Below are positions 55,388-61,898 of a stretch of DNA of 61,898 nt, in pieces; positions within the stretch are counted from its first letter, which is position 1, and each line of letters begins with the position of its first letter. The notes beneath the pieces were generated by a model. It saw nothing but the letters and a program-made list of their open reading frames with translations. It ran no database searches and was not told the origin of the DNA. Location: positions 1-61,898 of the forward strand of contig NZ_JXJW01000017.1 in the NCBI RefSeq assembly GCF_002441695.1, in the 5' to 3' direction. The position numbers and the translations under genes were made by a program. Source of the DNA: Pseudolactococcus piscium (GTDB lineage Bacteria > Bacillota > Bacilli > Lactobacillales > Streptococcaceae).

Positions 55388-55750
55388 TTACCTTAAGGTC
55401 GATCTGGGTTTATTAAATCTAGACTGCTGCAAGATTTCTTGCTCTAGTATCTTGCGTACCTCTGCATCAGTTATCGATTTATTTTGAACTTCTGCAAGTT
55501 CAGCTTTACTTTTTTCATAAACTTTCTTGATCCCTGCGATGTTTAAGCCATCATTCAGATAATCTCGAATTTCTAACAAAACATCCATATCGTTAAGCGA
55601 ATACATCCGGCGATTCCCATCATTTCTTGCTGGAAAAATCAGATCTTGATCCTCATAATAACGAATTTGGCGTGCTGTCAAATCGGTTAATTTCATAACA
55701 GCACCAATGGGAAAGACAGCCATCGAGCGCCTTAGTTCACGTTCTTTCAC
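55388..55750 (-). CDS. glnR: Nitrogen regulator GlnR (MerR family)
   Basis: A 120-residue MerR-family repressor. The N-terminal winged helix (LTDLTARQIRYYEDQDLIFP, then RMYSLNDMDVLL) is intact; the C-terminal tail interacts with glutamine synthetase in related bacteria. The GTG at 55750 is preferred because AGGAGG is nine bases upstream; a longer in-frame ORF would put that site inside the gene. GlnR represses glnRA and glnN when glutamine is plentiful. A GlnR box precedes its own promoter. Confidence 0.93.
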   Translation of the reverse strand: MKERELRRSMAVFPIGAVMKLTDLTARQIRYYEDQDLIFPARNDGNRRMYSLNDMDVLLEIRDYLNDGLNIAGIKKVYEKSKAELAEVQNKSITDAEVRKILEQEILQQSRFNKPRSTLR

Positions 55751-55789
55751 TAGAATACTCCTCCTAGATGTCACATCATCTCTCTTCTC

Positions 55790-55842
55790 ATTATATAGTG
55801 CCTTTTAAGAAAAGTCAACGGCTAATGTTAGATAAAATAACA
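55790..55842 (-). promoter_or_regulatory. glnRA promoter with GlnR operator
   Basis: -35 TTGACT (55813-55818), 17-base spacer, -10 TATAAT (55790-55795). A perfect TGTTA-GATAAAA-TAACA box (55826-55842) sits upstream of the -35. A second dyad CTACTTAAGTAG follows it, beyond which ruvB ends. Confidence 0.9.
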
Positions 55843-55865
55843 TCTACTTAAGTAGCGTCCTCTAG

Positions 55866-56885
55866 TTAATCTCCGGTGTACTCATATCCAAAATGTGCAT
55901 AGGCTTTGGCCGTTGCACAACGTCCTTGACGTGTGCGAATCAAGAAACCTGATTGAATTAAGTACGGTTCATACATATCCTCTAAAGTTTCACGTTCTTC
56001 CGAGATATTAACCGCGAGTGTCCCTAAGCCAACAGGCCCACCACGGTACATCTCTATCATTGTTTTGATAATCTTTTGGTCGACATAATCTAGACCAGAA
56101 GCATCCACATCTAGCATCAATAACGCTTTTCGTGTTACCTCATCATCGACGAGACCTGTCCCTTTAATCTGTGCAAAATCTCGGACTCGCTTGAGTAATC
56201 TGTTGGCAATACGCGGTGTCCCACGACTCCTGCGCGCAATTTCATGTGCCCCATCTCCCGTAATCTCAACATCAAAAATATCGGCTGTTCGTGTGACAAT
56301 TTCTGTCAGGTCGTTAATATCATAGTAAGCCATGTGCGCATTGATACCAAAACGCGCGCGTAGTGGATTGGATAGCATACCAGCTCGGGTGGTTGCCCCG
56401 ATTAAGGTAAATGGCGGTAGTTCCAGATGAACACTGCGACTAGCATCTCCACCACCAATCATAATATCAATATAGAAGTCTTCCATGGCGCTATATAGCA
56501 CCTCCTCAACTGCCATCGGTAATCGATGAATTTCATCTATAAACAGGACGTCGCCAGCCTCTAATTCATTCAGAATCGCGACTAAATCGCCAGCCTTTTC
56601 GATTGCTGGACCAGATGTCTGTTTGATATTAACACCGAGTTCATTTGCAATCACAAAGGCCATGGTTGTCTTACCTAGTCCTGGAGGACCAAACAGCAGC
56701 ACATGATCCAGTGACTCCTCACGTAATTTGGCTGCCTTGATAAAAATATCTAGTTGTTCCTTGATTTTATCCTGACCGATATATTGGGCTAGATATTGGG
56801 GTCTGAGCGTCCTCTCGGCTAGATTTCCTTCTATTTCAAGGTCAAAGTCTTGCAACTCGCCTGATGTCATTTTGTCATTTTCCAT
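55866..56885 (-). CDS. ruvB: Holliday junction helicase subunit RuvB
   Basis: A 339-residue AAA+ motor driving branch migration at Holliday junctions, bound to RuvA. Motifs: Walker [12 protein letters not shown], Walker B DEIHRLP, sensor 1 (GATTRAG), arginine finger region and the RuvB_C winged helix (YMVDEIYEPYLIQ-like: [20 protein letters not shown]). The gene precedes glnR and follows ruvA on the same strand. Full length. Confidence 0.97.
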   Translation of the reverse strand: MENDKMTSGELQDFDLEIEGNLAERTLRPQYLAQYIGQDKIKEQLDIFIKAAKLREESLDHVLLFGPPGLGKTTMAFVIANELGVNIKQTSGPAIEKAGDLVAILNELEAGDVLFIDEIHRLPMAVEEVLYSAMEDFYIDIMIGGGDASRSVHLELPPFTLIGATTRAGMLSNPLRARFGINAHMAYYDINDLTEIVTRTADIFDVEITGDGAHEIARRSRGTPRIANRLLKRVRDFAQIKGTGLVDDEVTRKALLMLDVDASGLDYVDQKIIKTMIEMYRGGPVGLGTLAVNISEERETLEDMYEPYLIQSGFLIRTRQGRCATAKAYAHFGYEYTGD

Positions 56886-57027
56886 ATCTCTATTATATCA
56901 TCAAACTATTTTATTATATAGGGTTATCTCTGTCATATTATCTGACTATGATTTGCTTCAACTCCTTTGACTTTACTCATGCTGATCTCGTCTAATTCTA
57001 AGACTATCACACGAGTAAGTTGCCTAT

Positions 57028-57093
57028 AAAAAAAGTTGCGCTGCTAACTTGCCTAGGTATCTCACCTACTTTACAAGTTATCAGATCGCAACT
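57028..57093 (-). terminator. Terminator of ruvA
   Basis: A long hairpin on the minus strand (AGTTGCG...CGCAACT with an inner TAACTTG/CAAGTTA) followed by seven T. Its left arm begins at the ruvA stop codon. Confidence 0.9.
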
Positions 57094-57673
57094 ATTTCAT
57101 CATCAATTTCAATGCTTTTTTAATAAAGCCTTCGGTCGTGTCTGTGGTACCGTCTAGATAGGTCTCAACCTTCTTAAGTTCCGATGCTTTATACCCTAAA
57201 GCGCTCAGTGCTGCCAAGGCATCATCGAGTGATGCGTTAGTAGGTGCCTTAGCAGCCTGTGTAGGTGCTGCGACATTGTCAAACTTACCTTCTAAATCTA
57301 ACACCATTTGGCTGGCAGTTTTCTTACCAACACCAGGGAATTTTGTCAGATACTTGATATCTCCACTATCAATAGCAGTCACAAGGCCGACATTATCATC
57401 TGCCGCGATAATCGCGAGTGCTGATTTTGGGCCGATACCAGAAACTGAAATCAATTGTAAAAACAAGCGTTTCTCGGTTTCATCTGTAAAGCCATACAAG
57501 GTATGCGCGTCGTCACGAATGACTTGATGCACATAGATTTTAATCTCTGCATTGAACAGATTTGAAAACGCGTAGGGGTTCGCCACATGGAGTAGATAAC
57601 CAAGACCTGATACGTCAACGACGACATAGGTTGGTGTAATTTTGCTTAACGTGCCATTTAAATATTCGTACAT
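57092..57673 (-). CDS. ruvA: Holliday junction DNA helicase RuvA
   Basis: A 193-residue tetramer subunit that binds Holliday junctions and recruits RuvB. The N-terminal OB domain ([20 protein letters not shown]), helix-hairpin-helix repeats ([12 protein letters not shown] and [16 protein letters not shown]) and the C-terminal RuvB-binding helical domain ([22 protein letters not shown]) are present. It follows mutL by 32 bases in the same direction, the usual order in this group. Confidence 0.96.
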   Translation of the reverse strand: MYEYLNGTLSKITPTYVVVDVSGLGYLLHVANPYAFSNLFNAEIKIYVHQVIRDDAHTLYGFTDETEKRLFLQLISVSGIGPKSALAIIAADDNVGLVTAIDSGDIKYLTKFPGVGKKTASQMVLDLEGKFDNVAAPTQAAKAPTNASLDDALAALSALGYKASELKKVETYLDGTTDTTEGFIKKALKLMMK

Positions 57674-57705
57674 AACTTCTTTCTATAAACAGTAGTGTGA
57701 CCGAC

Positions 57706-59664
57706 TTAAAACTGAGTATGCCACCCCCCTTTGTGTGTTTGCTGAATCCGCCTAAACATCTTTTCAAGGTCTGTATTTGAAAACGAGACAAGAGCTGGCC
57801 TACCATGTGGACAATTATAGGGATTTTTACACTGAGCGAGTTGCTGTAATAAATCGCGGGCACTGGCGGGATCAATAAACATATTAGCCTTAATCGAACT
57901 TTTACAAGCAATCATAATCGCCAAATCTTCTCGATATTTCTTGACAGATACATCACGTCCAGCTAACAGCAGGTCGATTAATTCATAAGTAGCCGATTCG
58001 ATTTCATCGTCATTCATCCAGATTGGATGTTCACGTAAAATGAGTTGATCATCTCCATAAGCGGCTAAAAAAACGCCCGCTTCTGCTAACAGCTCTTTTT
58101 TATCCAATACCAGGCCAATTTCATCCTGGGTTAATCTGATCAAGATAGGCGCTAATAGTTGTTGCTGATCATAGTTAACCTGTCCAATTTTTTCACGGTA
58201 ATACTCATATTTGACACGCTCTTGCGCCGCATGCTGATCCACAATATAAAGCCCTTCTGGAGATTGGCAAAGCAAGTAGGTCCCGTGCATTTGAGCTAAA
58301 AATTCTAGTTCAGGAAAGCTTTTATTACTAACCTCATCATCTGCAGATGTAAAGGATACTGCCGCATTAACCACGGATGATTCCTCAGGTATTGCTTCCG
58401 TGGTTGCTCCAGACGTTGTTTCAGCTGCTGAACTTGACACAGTCGTTCTATCTTTGACAGCGGAGAGCTCTGAAAGTGACGTTGGCACGAGGTCGATTGT
58501 GGCCTTCTCTTGTACATAAAAGTCCTGACGTTCTGAATCATAATATAGCTGTTTTCCCGTCAAAGGCAGACTAGTTTGTTGCGCTTTAGCGACGGGAGAC
58601 GCAGTGGACGTTGACTTATTTAAGTTCTCAAGCGCATTTGGAATTAAGGTCTGCGGCTGCAAGACCTGACTGATTGCTTTCGTGATCAGCATCATCAGTT
58701 CTCGCTCTTTGGAAATTCTGACCTCTTGCTTTGTCGGATGCACATTTACATCTGCTAAAAAAGGATCAATTTTGATGTCAATAACCGCAAGTGGAAAACG
58801 CCCCACCATCAATTTTGACCCATACCCATCTACAATCGCACGATTGATGAGGAAATTCTTGATATAACGACCATTCAGTAAAATCGTAATATAGTTGCGA
58901 TTCGCCCGCGTTAGCTCAGGCAAACTGACATAACCACTGACTTCAAAATCAAGGTCTGAATTTGAAATAGCCAGCATTTTTTTAGCTGTGGAGATGCCAT
59001 AAACACCCGCAATCGCCTGACGCAAATCACCAGTTCCAGCCGTCTTCATCATCTCACGTCCATCATTGATCAAAGTGAAGGCAACTTCAGAATGCGCCAA
59101 ACTCAAGCGGTTGATGATATCAGTGATATGACTCAGCTCAGCCTGTAGACTTTTAATGTACTTCAGCCGTGCTGGTGTATTATAAAATAAGTTTTCGACT
59201 TTGATACGTGTACCAACACGCTTGGGTGCAGCATCATTTTGGATGATAACACCACCCTTGACAATCAACAAAGTCCCACTTTCATCACCATTATCTGCTA
59301 CAGCTGTATTGATCGTTAACTCACTGACGCTTGCAATAGAAGGGAGTGCTTCACCACGAAAGCCTAGTGTCCGAATCCGAAAAAGATCATCGACATCTTT
59401 TATCTTACTGGTCGCATGACGTTTGAGCGCTAGGGCAACTTCATCGCGCGCAATCCCTTCGCCATTATCGATAATTTCGATTGACTTAAGACCGGATTCC
59501 TCGATTTTGACCGTAATTTGTGTCGCAGCTGCGTCGATGGCATTTTCCAGCAACTCTTTTACAACACTAGCAGGTCGTTCAATCACTTCACCAGCGGCAA
59601 TTTTATTGGCTAAATTCTCATCCAGTTCAATGATTTTAGCCTGTTTTTTTTCCTGTATTGTCAT
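57706..59664 (-). CDS. mutL: DNA mismatch repair protein MutL
   Basis: A 652-residue mismatch-repair ATPase and MutS partner. The GHKL ATPase motifs are at the N-terminus ([37 protein letters not shown]), followed by [10 protein letters not shown] and the C-terminal dimerisation domain ([40 protein letters not shown]). The metal-endonuclease DQHA motif is present as VDQHAAQER. The start adds nine residues (MTIQEKKQA) before the normal [15 protein letters not shown] box ends just 6 bases before the ATG. Confidence 0.96.
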   Translation of the reverse strand: MTIQEKKQAKIIELDENLANKIAAGEVIERPASVVKELLENAIDAAATQITVKIEESGLKSIEIIDNGEGIARDEVALALKRHATSKIKDVDDLFRIRTLGFRGEALPSIASVSELTINTAVADNGDESGTLLIVKGGVIIQNDAAPKRVGTRIKVENLFYNTPARLKYIKSLQAELSHITDIINRLSLAHSEVAFTLINDGREMMKTAGTGDLRQAIAGVYGISTAKKMLAISNSDLDFEVSGYVSLPELTRANRNYITILLNGRYIKNFLINRAIVDGYGSKLMVGRFPLAVIDIKIDPFLADVNVHPTKQEVRISKERELMMLITKAISQVLQPQTLIPNALENLNKSTSTASPVAKAQQTSLPLTGKQLYYDSERQDFYVQEKATIDLVPTSLSELSAVKDRTTVSSSAAETTSGATTEAIPEESSVVNAAVSFTSADDEVSNKSFPELEFLAQMHGTYLLCQSPEGLYIVDQHAAQERVKYEYYREKIGQVNYDQQQLLAPILIRLTQDEIGLVLDKKELLAEAGVFLAAYGDDQLILREHPIWMNDDEIESATYELIDLLLAGRDVSVKKYREDLAIMIACKSSIKANMFIDPASARDLLQQLAQCKNPYNCPHGRPALVSFSNTDLEKMFRRIQQTHKGGWHTQF

Positions 59665-59670
59665 GACCTT

Positions 59671-59679
59671 ATTATACCA
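59671..59679 (-). promoter_or_regulatory. Extended -10 box right at the mutL start
   Basis: TGG-TATAAT ends 6 bases before the mutL ATG (TATAAT at 59671-59676). If used, transcription would begin at or next to the ATG. The bases between (AAGGTC) contain an AAGG that would serve as ribosome-binding site for longer transcripts. Confidence 0.55.
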
Positions 59680-59765
59680 TTTTTTAAAATTGCCATGTGC
59701 TTGTTTCGTTTAAGTTCCGTCGGATAATGTATTGATATCATATGAAAACTTAGGATTATTGACTA

Positions 59766-60116
59766 TTAATTTGACTTATATAACTCAAAACCAAATGATT
59801 TTGCTGTATAAGATTCATTTTCTGAAGCGTCAACTAGACCTTGTTGCCAGGCGTCATAAACCTCCAAAAAGCGGACTTCTTCTTCATCTGAATAGCCGGT
59901 AAACACAGTTTTATCAATATTCTCATGTTGAAAAAAAATCGTTTTTTCGGGATTAATACCTGTCGGATAAATGGCACCCATATAATCTGCGAACCTGTCA
60001 CTTCCAGTTTCTGCATCTTCATAAACTGCACCGCGACCTATGACGACTAATTTTTGCATGCCTTCTTTAAGCAGGACAATACTACCTAATGGTAAAAGTT
60101 GTTCATTCCAATTCAT
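59766..60116 (-). CDS. DUF4176 protein of a type VII secretion toxin locus
   Basis: A 116-residue protein of the DUF4176 family, recognisable from LLPLGSIVLLKEGMQKLVVI, ADYMGAIYPTGI and FTGYSDEEEVRFLE. DUF4176 proteins recur in type VII (ESX/LXG) gene clusters in Firmicutes, with unclear function. It overlaps by 4 bases the end of the polytopic membrane gene, so it is co-expressed with it. It is the last gene before mutL. Confidence 0.85.
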   Translation of the reverse strand: MNWNEQLLPLGSIVLLKEGMQKLVVIGRGAVYEDAETGSDRFADYMGAIYPTGINPEKTIFFQHENIDKTVFTGYSDEEEVRFLEVYDAWQQGLVDASENESYTAKSFGFELYKSN

Positions 60117-60991
60117 TTCTGTTTCTCTCCTTTTTCTTCTAATGTTGTACCTTTAATATGCTTATCAAAATATTTTTTTCCATACCATTCTATCTGTGTT
60201 TTTTCTTCCCACAACCGATAATCTTCTGGATATTTATACTTATAATAACCATGAAGCAAATAGGGTAAAAACAAATAACACTCTGCTACTACGATACCAA
60301 TATCCATGACAAACCACATGGCAAGGATACTGATAAATCCAATAAAATCAGTTCTAACGCCTGTTGTATCAGGAAAAATAAATTTCCATAACACAACTAA
60401 AATAACTGCCACCCAGCCATATTTCATCACAAATTTGATTAACTTATCCACCAGATCGTCTAGTTTATTATTTATTTGCTCAGTCTGAAATAGTTGTTGG
60501 CTTAAAGCACGTAACTTACTTCTAACTACTAAATAACCTATTATAGTAACTAAAGCGAAGAAAACAATAACACCTAAAATAGTTAACGAACTGAAGAAAA
60601 AAGTTAACAAAATTAAATTAAGTATTACCATCAACCAAATCATAAAATTGTTACTATTAACATGATATATCACCTGTTTTAAATATAAAAATCTATGTTT
60701 CTGTACATAAACGATACTGATTATCCATAAAGATAGTGTTAACCAAAAAAACCAATGTGGTAAAAAATTAATTGTTGGACTAGGTAATGGAGAATCTGGG
60801 TCATGATGGTAATAGAGAAAAGTCATACCGTATGAAAGAGCAATCACTGGCAAAATCAAGAGAATACTTAATATCGGTCGCTTATAGAGTTGCTTTGGAT
60901 CTCCTTTTTTTATCATATAGTCAATCAAACTATCATCAAGTAAGACTAAACTTTCTTCAAAAGACGCTGTCATTATCTTTGGTACTCTCAT
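60113..60991 (-). CDS. Polytopic membrane protein, candidate immunity protein
   Basis: A 292-residue protein with about six to seven hydrophobic helices in pairs (about 47-70, 85-105, 124-170, 195-215, 225-255) and a charged C-terminal tail. The ATG at 60991 follows GGGGGTAAG; a GTG 15 bases upstream is less likely. It begins 5 bases after the toxin stop codon and overlaps DUF4176. Position and topology suggest it protects against a membrane-targeting toxin, like TsaI with S. aureus TspA, but I see no clear family signature. Confidence 0.65.
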   Translation of the reverse strand: MRVPKIMTASFEESLVLLDDSLIDYMIKKGDPKQLYKRPILSILLILPVIALSYGMTFLYYHHDPDSPLPSPTINFLPHWFFWLTLSLWIISIVYVQKHRFLYLKQVIYHVNSNNFMIWLMVILNLILLTFFFSSLTILGVIVFFALVTIIGYLVVRSKLRALSQQLFQTEQINNKLDDLVDKLIKFVMKYGWVAVILVVLWKFIFPDTTGVRTDFIGFISILAMWFVMDIGIVVAECYLFLPYLLHGYYKYKYPEDYRLWEEKTQIEWYGKKYFDKHIKGTTLEEKGEKQK

Positions 60992-60996
60992 ATTAC

Positions 60997-61898
60997 TTAC
61001 CCCCACTTAAATTTTGGTATCTTAATCGAAGAAATAGCTTTACCAAGGGATTTCCCTACATTTTGAACGTCCTTATATACGTGTTTAGCAGTATTTAATC
61101 CTTGACTAATCCCCTTACCAATAGCTACTTTACTGTTATCATACAATTTATAGGCGTCATCTTTTATATCATCATAAAAGTGCGGATTTACTGCTTGCAA
61201 AATTACGTTACCAAAACCAATAGTTCCACCAATAGCAATACCAACTGGACCCAATGGTGCTAAAAGTGTCATGCCTTCAAGTGGTCCAATACTTTTCAAT
61301 GTCTCAATTCCACCACCAATGATGCCTTTCCCAATACTGCCCGTCTTACCATACTCATCTATACCACTGGATACAAAGGTAATCCCTAATTGTGCATATG
61401 TGGCAACTTTTGCAATACTCCCTAATCCCTTGGCAACGCCAAACTCCTTTGCACCCTTAAGCCATTTAGCATTTTTCAAACTTTCACTTACAAAGGTTTT
61501 TACAGGAGAGCTAAATTTACCAAAAGCTTCATATGCTTTCCCTAATGTATCAATCTTTGGTAGCCATTTACCTTGCGCTATGGCCTGCCCAAAAGTTTCA
61601 TATTTTGATAGACCATTGATTAACTTTGTCTGGATACCACTAGGAAGTTTATTAGCTAAGATCCAGAATTCATCATTGCCTAGTAATTTTTTTACTACAT
61701 TTGCAGGATAAGCCTTTAACAACATCTCTATTCGTTTTATATTATCTGTTTTGCCTTTTTTTAATGGGCTTAGTAGATCTTCCACTTGCTTATATAACGC
61801 TAAATATGCATTCGATAACGTACTATCTTCTACTGCTGTAGCATTTTTCTGTATTTCACTAAACCAACGCTCATCCATCCCCTTAGGAAACTGATAGC
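60997..61898 (-). CDS. C-terminal part of an LXG-type type VII toxin
   Basis: The reading frame is open to the window edge (no stop upstream of the ATG at 61878), so only the last 300 residues are seen. They contain a helical section, then a glycine/alanine-rich region (YGKTGSIGKGIIGGGIETLK, then LLAPLGPVGIAIGGTIGFGN) resembling the glycine-zipper tails of membrane-depolarising toxins. The lysine-rich C-terminus ends KIPKFKWG. With the membrane protein and DUF4176 downstream, this suggests a type VII secreted antibacterial toxin. The N-terminal LXG domain lies outside the window. Confidence 0.6.
   Translation of the reverse strand, partial: YQFPKGMDERWFSEIQKNATAVEDSTLSNAYLALYKQVEDLLSPLKKGKTDNIKRIEMLLKAYPANVVKKLLGNDEFWILANKLPSGIQTKLINGLSKYETFGQAIAQGKWLPKIDTLGKAYEAFGKFSSPVKTFVSESLKNAKWLKGAKEFGVAKGLGSIAKVATYAQLGITFVSSGIDEYGKTGSIGKGIIGGGIETLKSIGPLEGMTLLAPLGPVGIAIGGTIGFGNVILQAVNPHFYDDIKDDAYKLYDNSKVAIGKGISQGLNTAKHVYKDVQNVGKSLGKAISSIKIPKFKWG

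Overview
The window looks like a chromosomal stretch of a low-GC, Gram-positive lactic acid bacterium of the Lactococcus/Pseudolactococcus/Streptococcus group. The evidence is the cysteine-free L32 and L33 ribosomal proteins, small families typical of streptococci and lactococci (DUF1912, DUF960), GlnR with TGTNA-N7-TNACA operators, two glutamine synthetases (type I and type III), a valine T-box, WxL/WxLIP/LPxTG-like surface clusters and a tail of type VII (LXG) toxin genes. No CRISPR array, rRNA or intact insertion sequence was seen; there is one tRNA (Leu, anticodon AAG).

Layout. 1-650: gene-poor, AT-rich. 651-5218: rpmG, rpmF, valS with its T-box, a FusB-like EF-G-binding protein coupled to ebfC, and a small ORF. 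5360-9100: a large LPQTG-anchored adhesin. 9.4-13.7 kb: S-methylmethionine permease plus homocysteine methyltransferase (mmuP-mmuM) and a LysR regulator divergent from a YeiH-type exporter. 13.8-23 kb: housekeeping and small genes (RibD-C-like reductase, tRNA-Leu, DUF1912, GNAT, RlmD/RlmCD, a P1B-4 metal ATPase with divergent MerR, RecX, RsuA, DUF960, rpsF-ssb-rpsR). 23-27 kb: a rhomboid protease and a three-gene lipid-type operon (DUF2177, DhaL-DegV fusion, DUF1295). 27-32.4 kb: accessory small genes, an orphan bacteriocin-immunity-like gene, and a LysR regulator divergent from a small protein and an MFS exporter, with a leader ORF between them. 32.7-36.1 kb: uppP and an amino-acid ABC importer with a fused binding protein and permease.

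36.2-46.8 kb is the most striking part. Two diverged copies of a cell-surface WxL cluster (small WxL protein, WxL-interacting protein, tiny LPxxGE anchor protein, BspA-type leucine-rich-repeat WxL protein) lie tail to tail as a large inverted duplication. The two arms share matching promoters and flanking terminators. In the left arm the WxL-interacting protein gene has decayed to fragments, while its LRR protein has gained two extra repeat modules. A 3 x 42-bp tandem repeat sits between the arms.

47-59.7 kb is conserved core: queH, dnaX, msrC, chorismate mutase with a structured leader and a CLC transporter, glnN, glnR-glnA, ruvB, ruvA, mutL. 59.8 kb to the end holds a type VII secretion toxin module: the C-terminal part of a glycine-rich LXG-type toxin (cut by the window edge), a polytopic membrane protein that is a candidate immunity protein, and DUF4176.

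All assignments are by reading the sequence and recalling protein families; no database search was run. Operators, promoters and terminators were located by eye.
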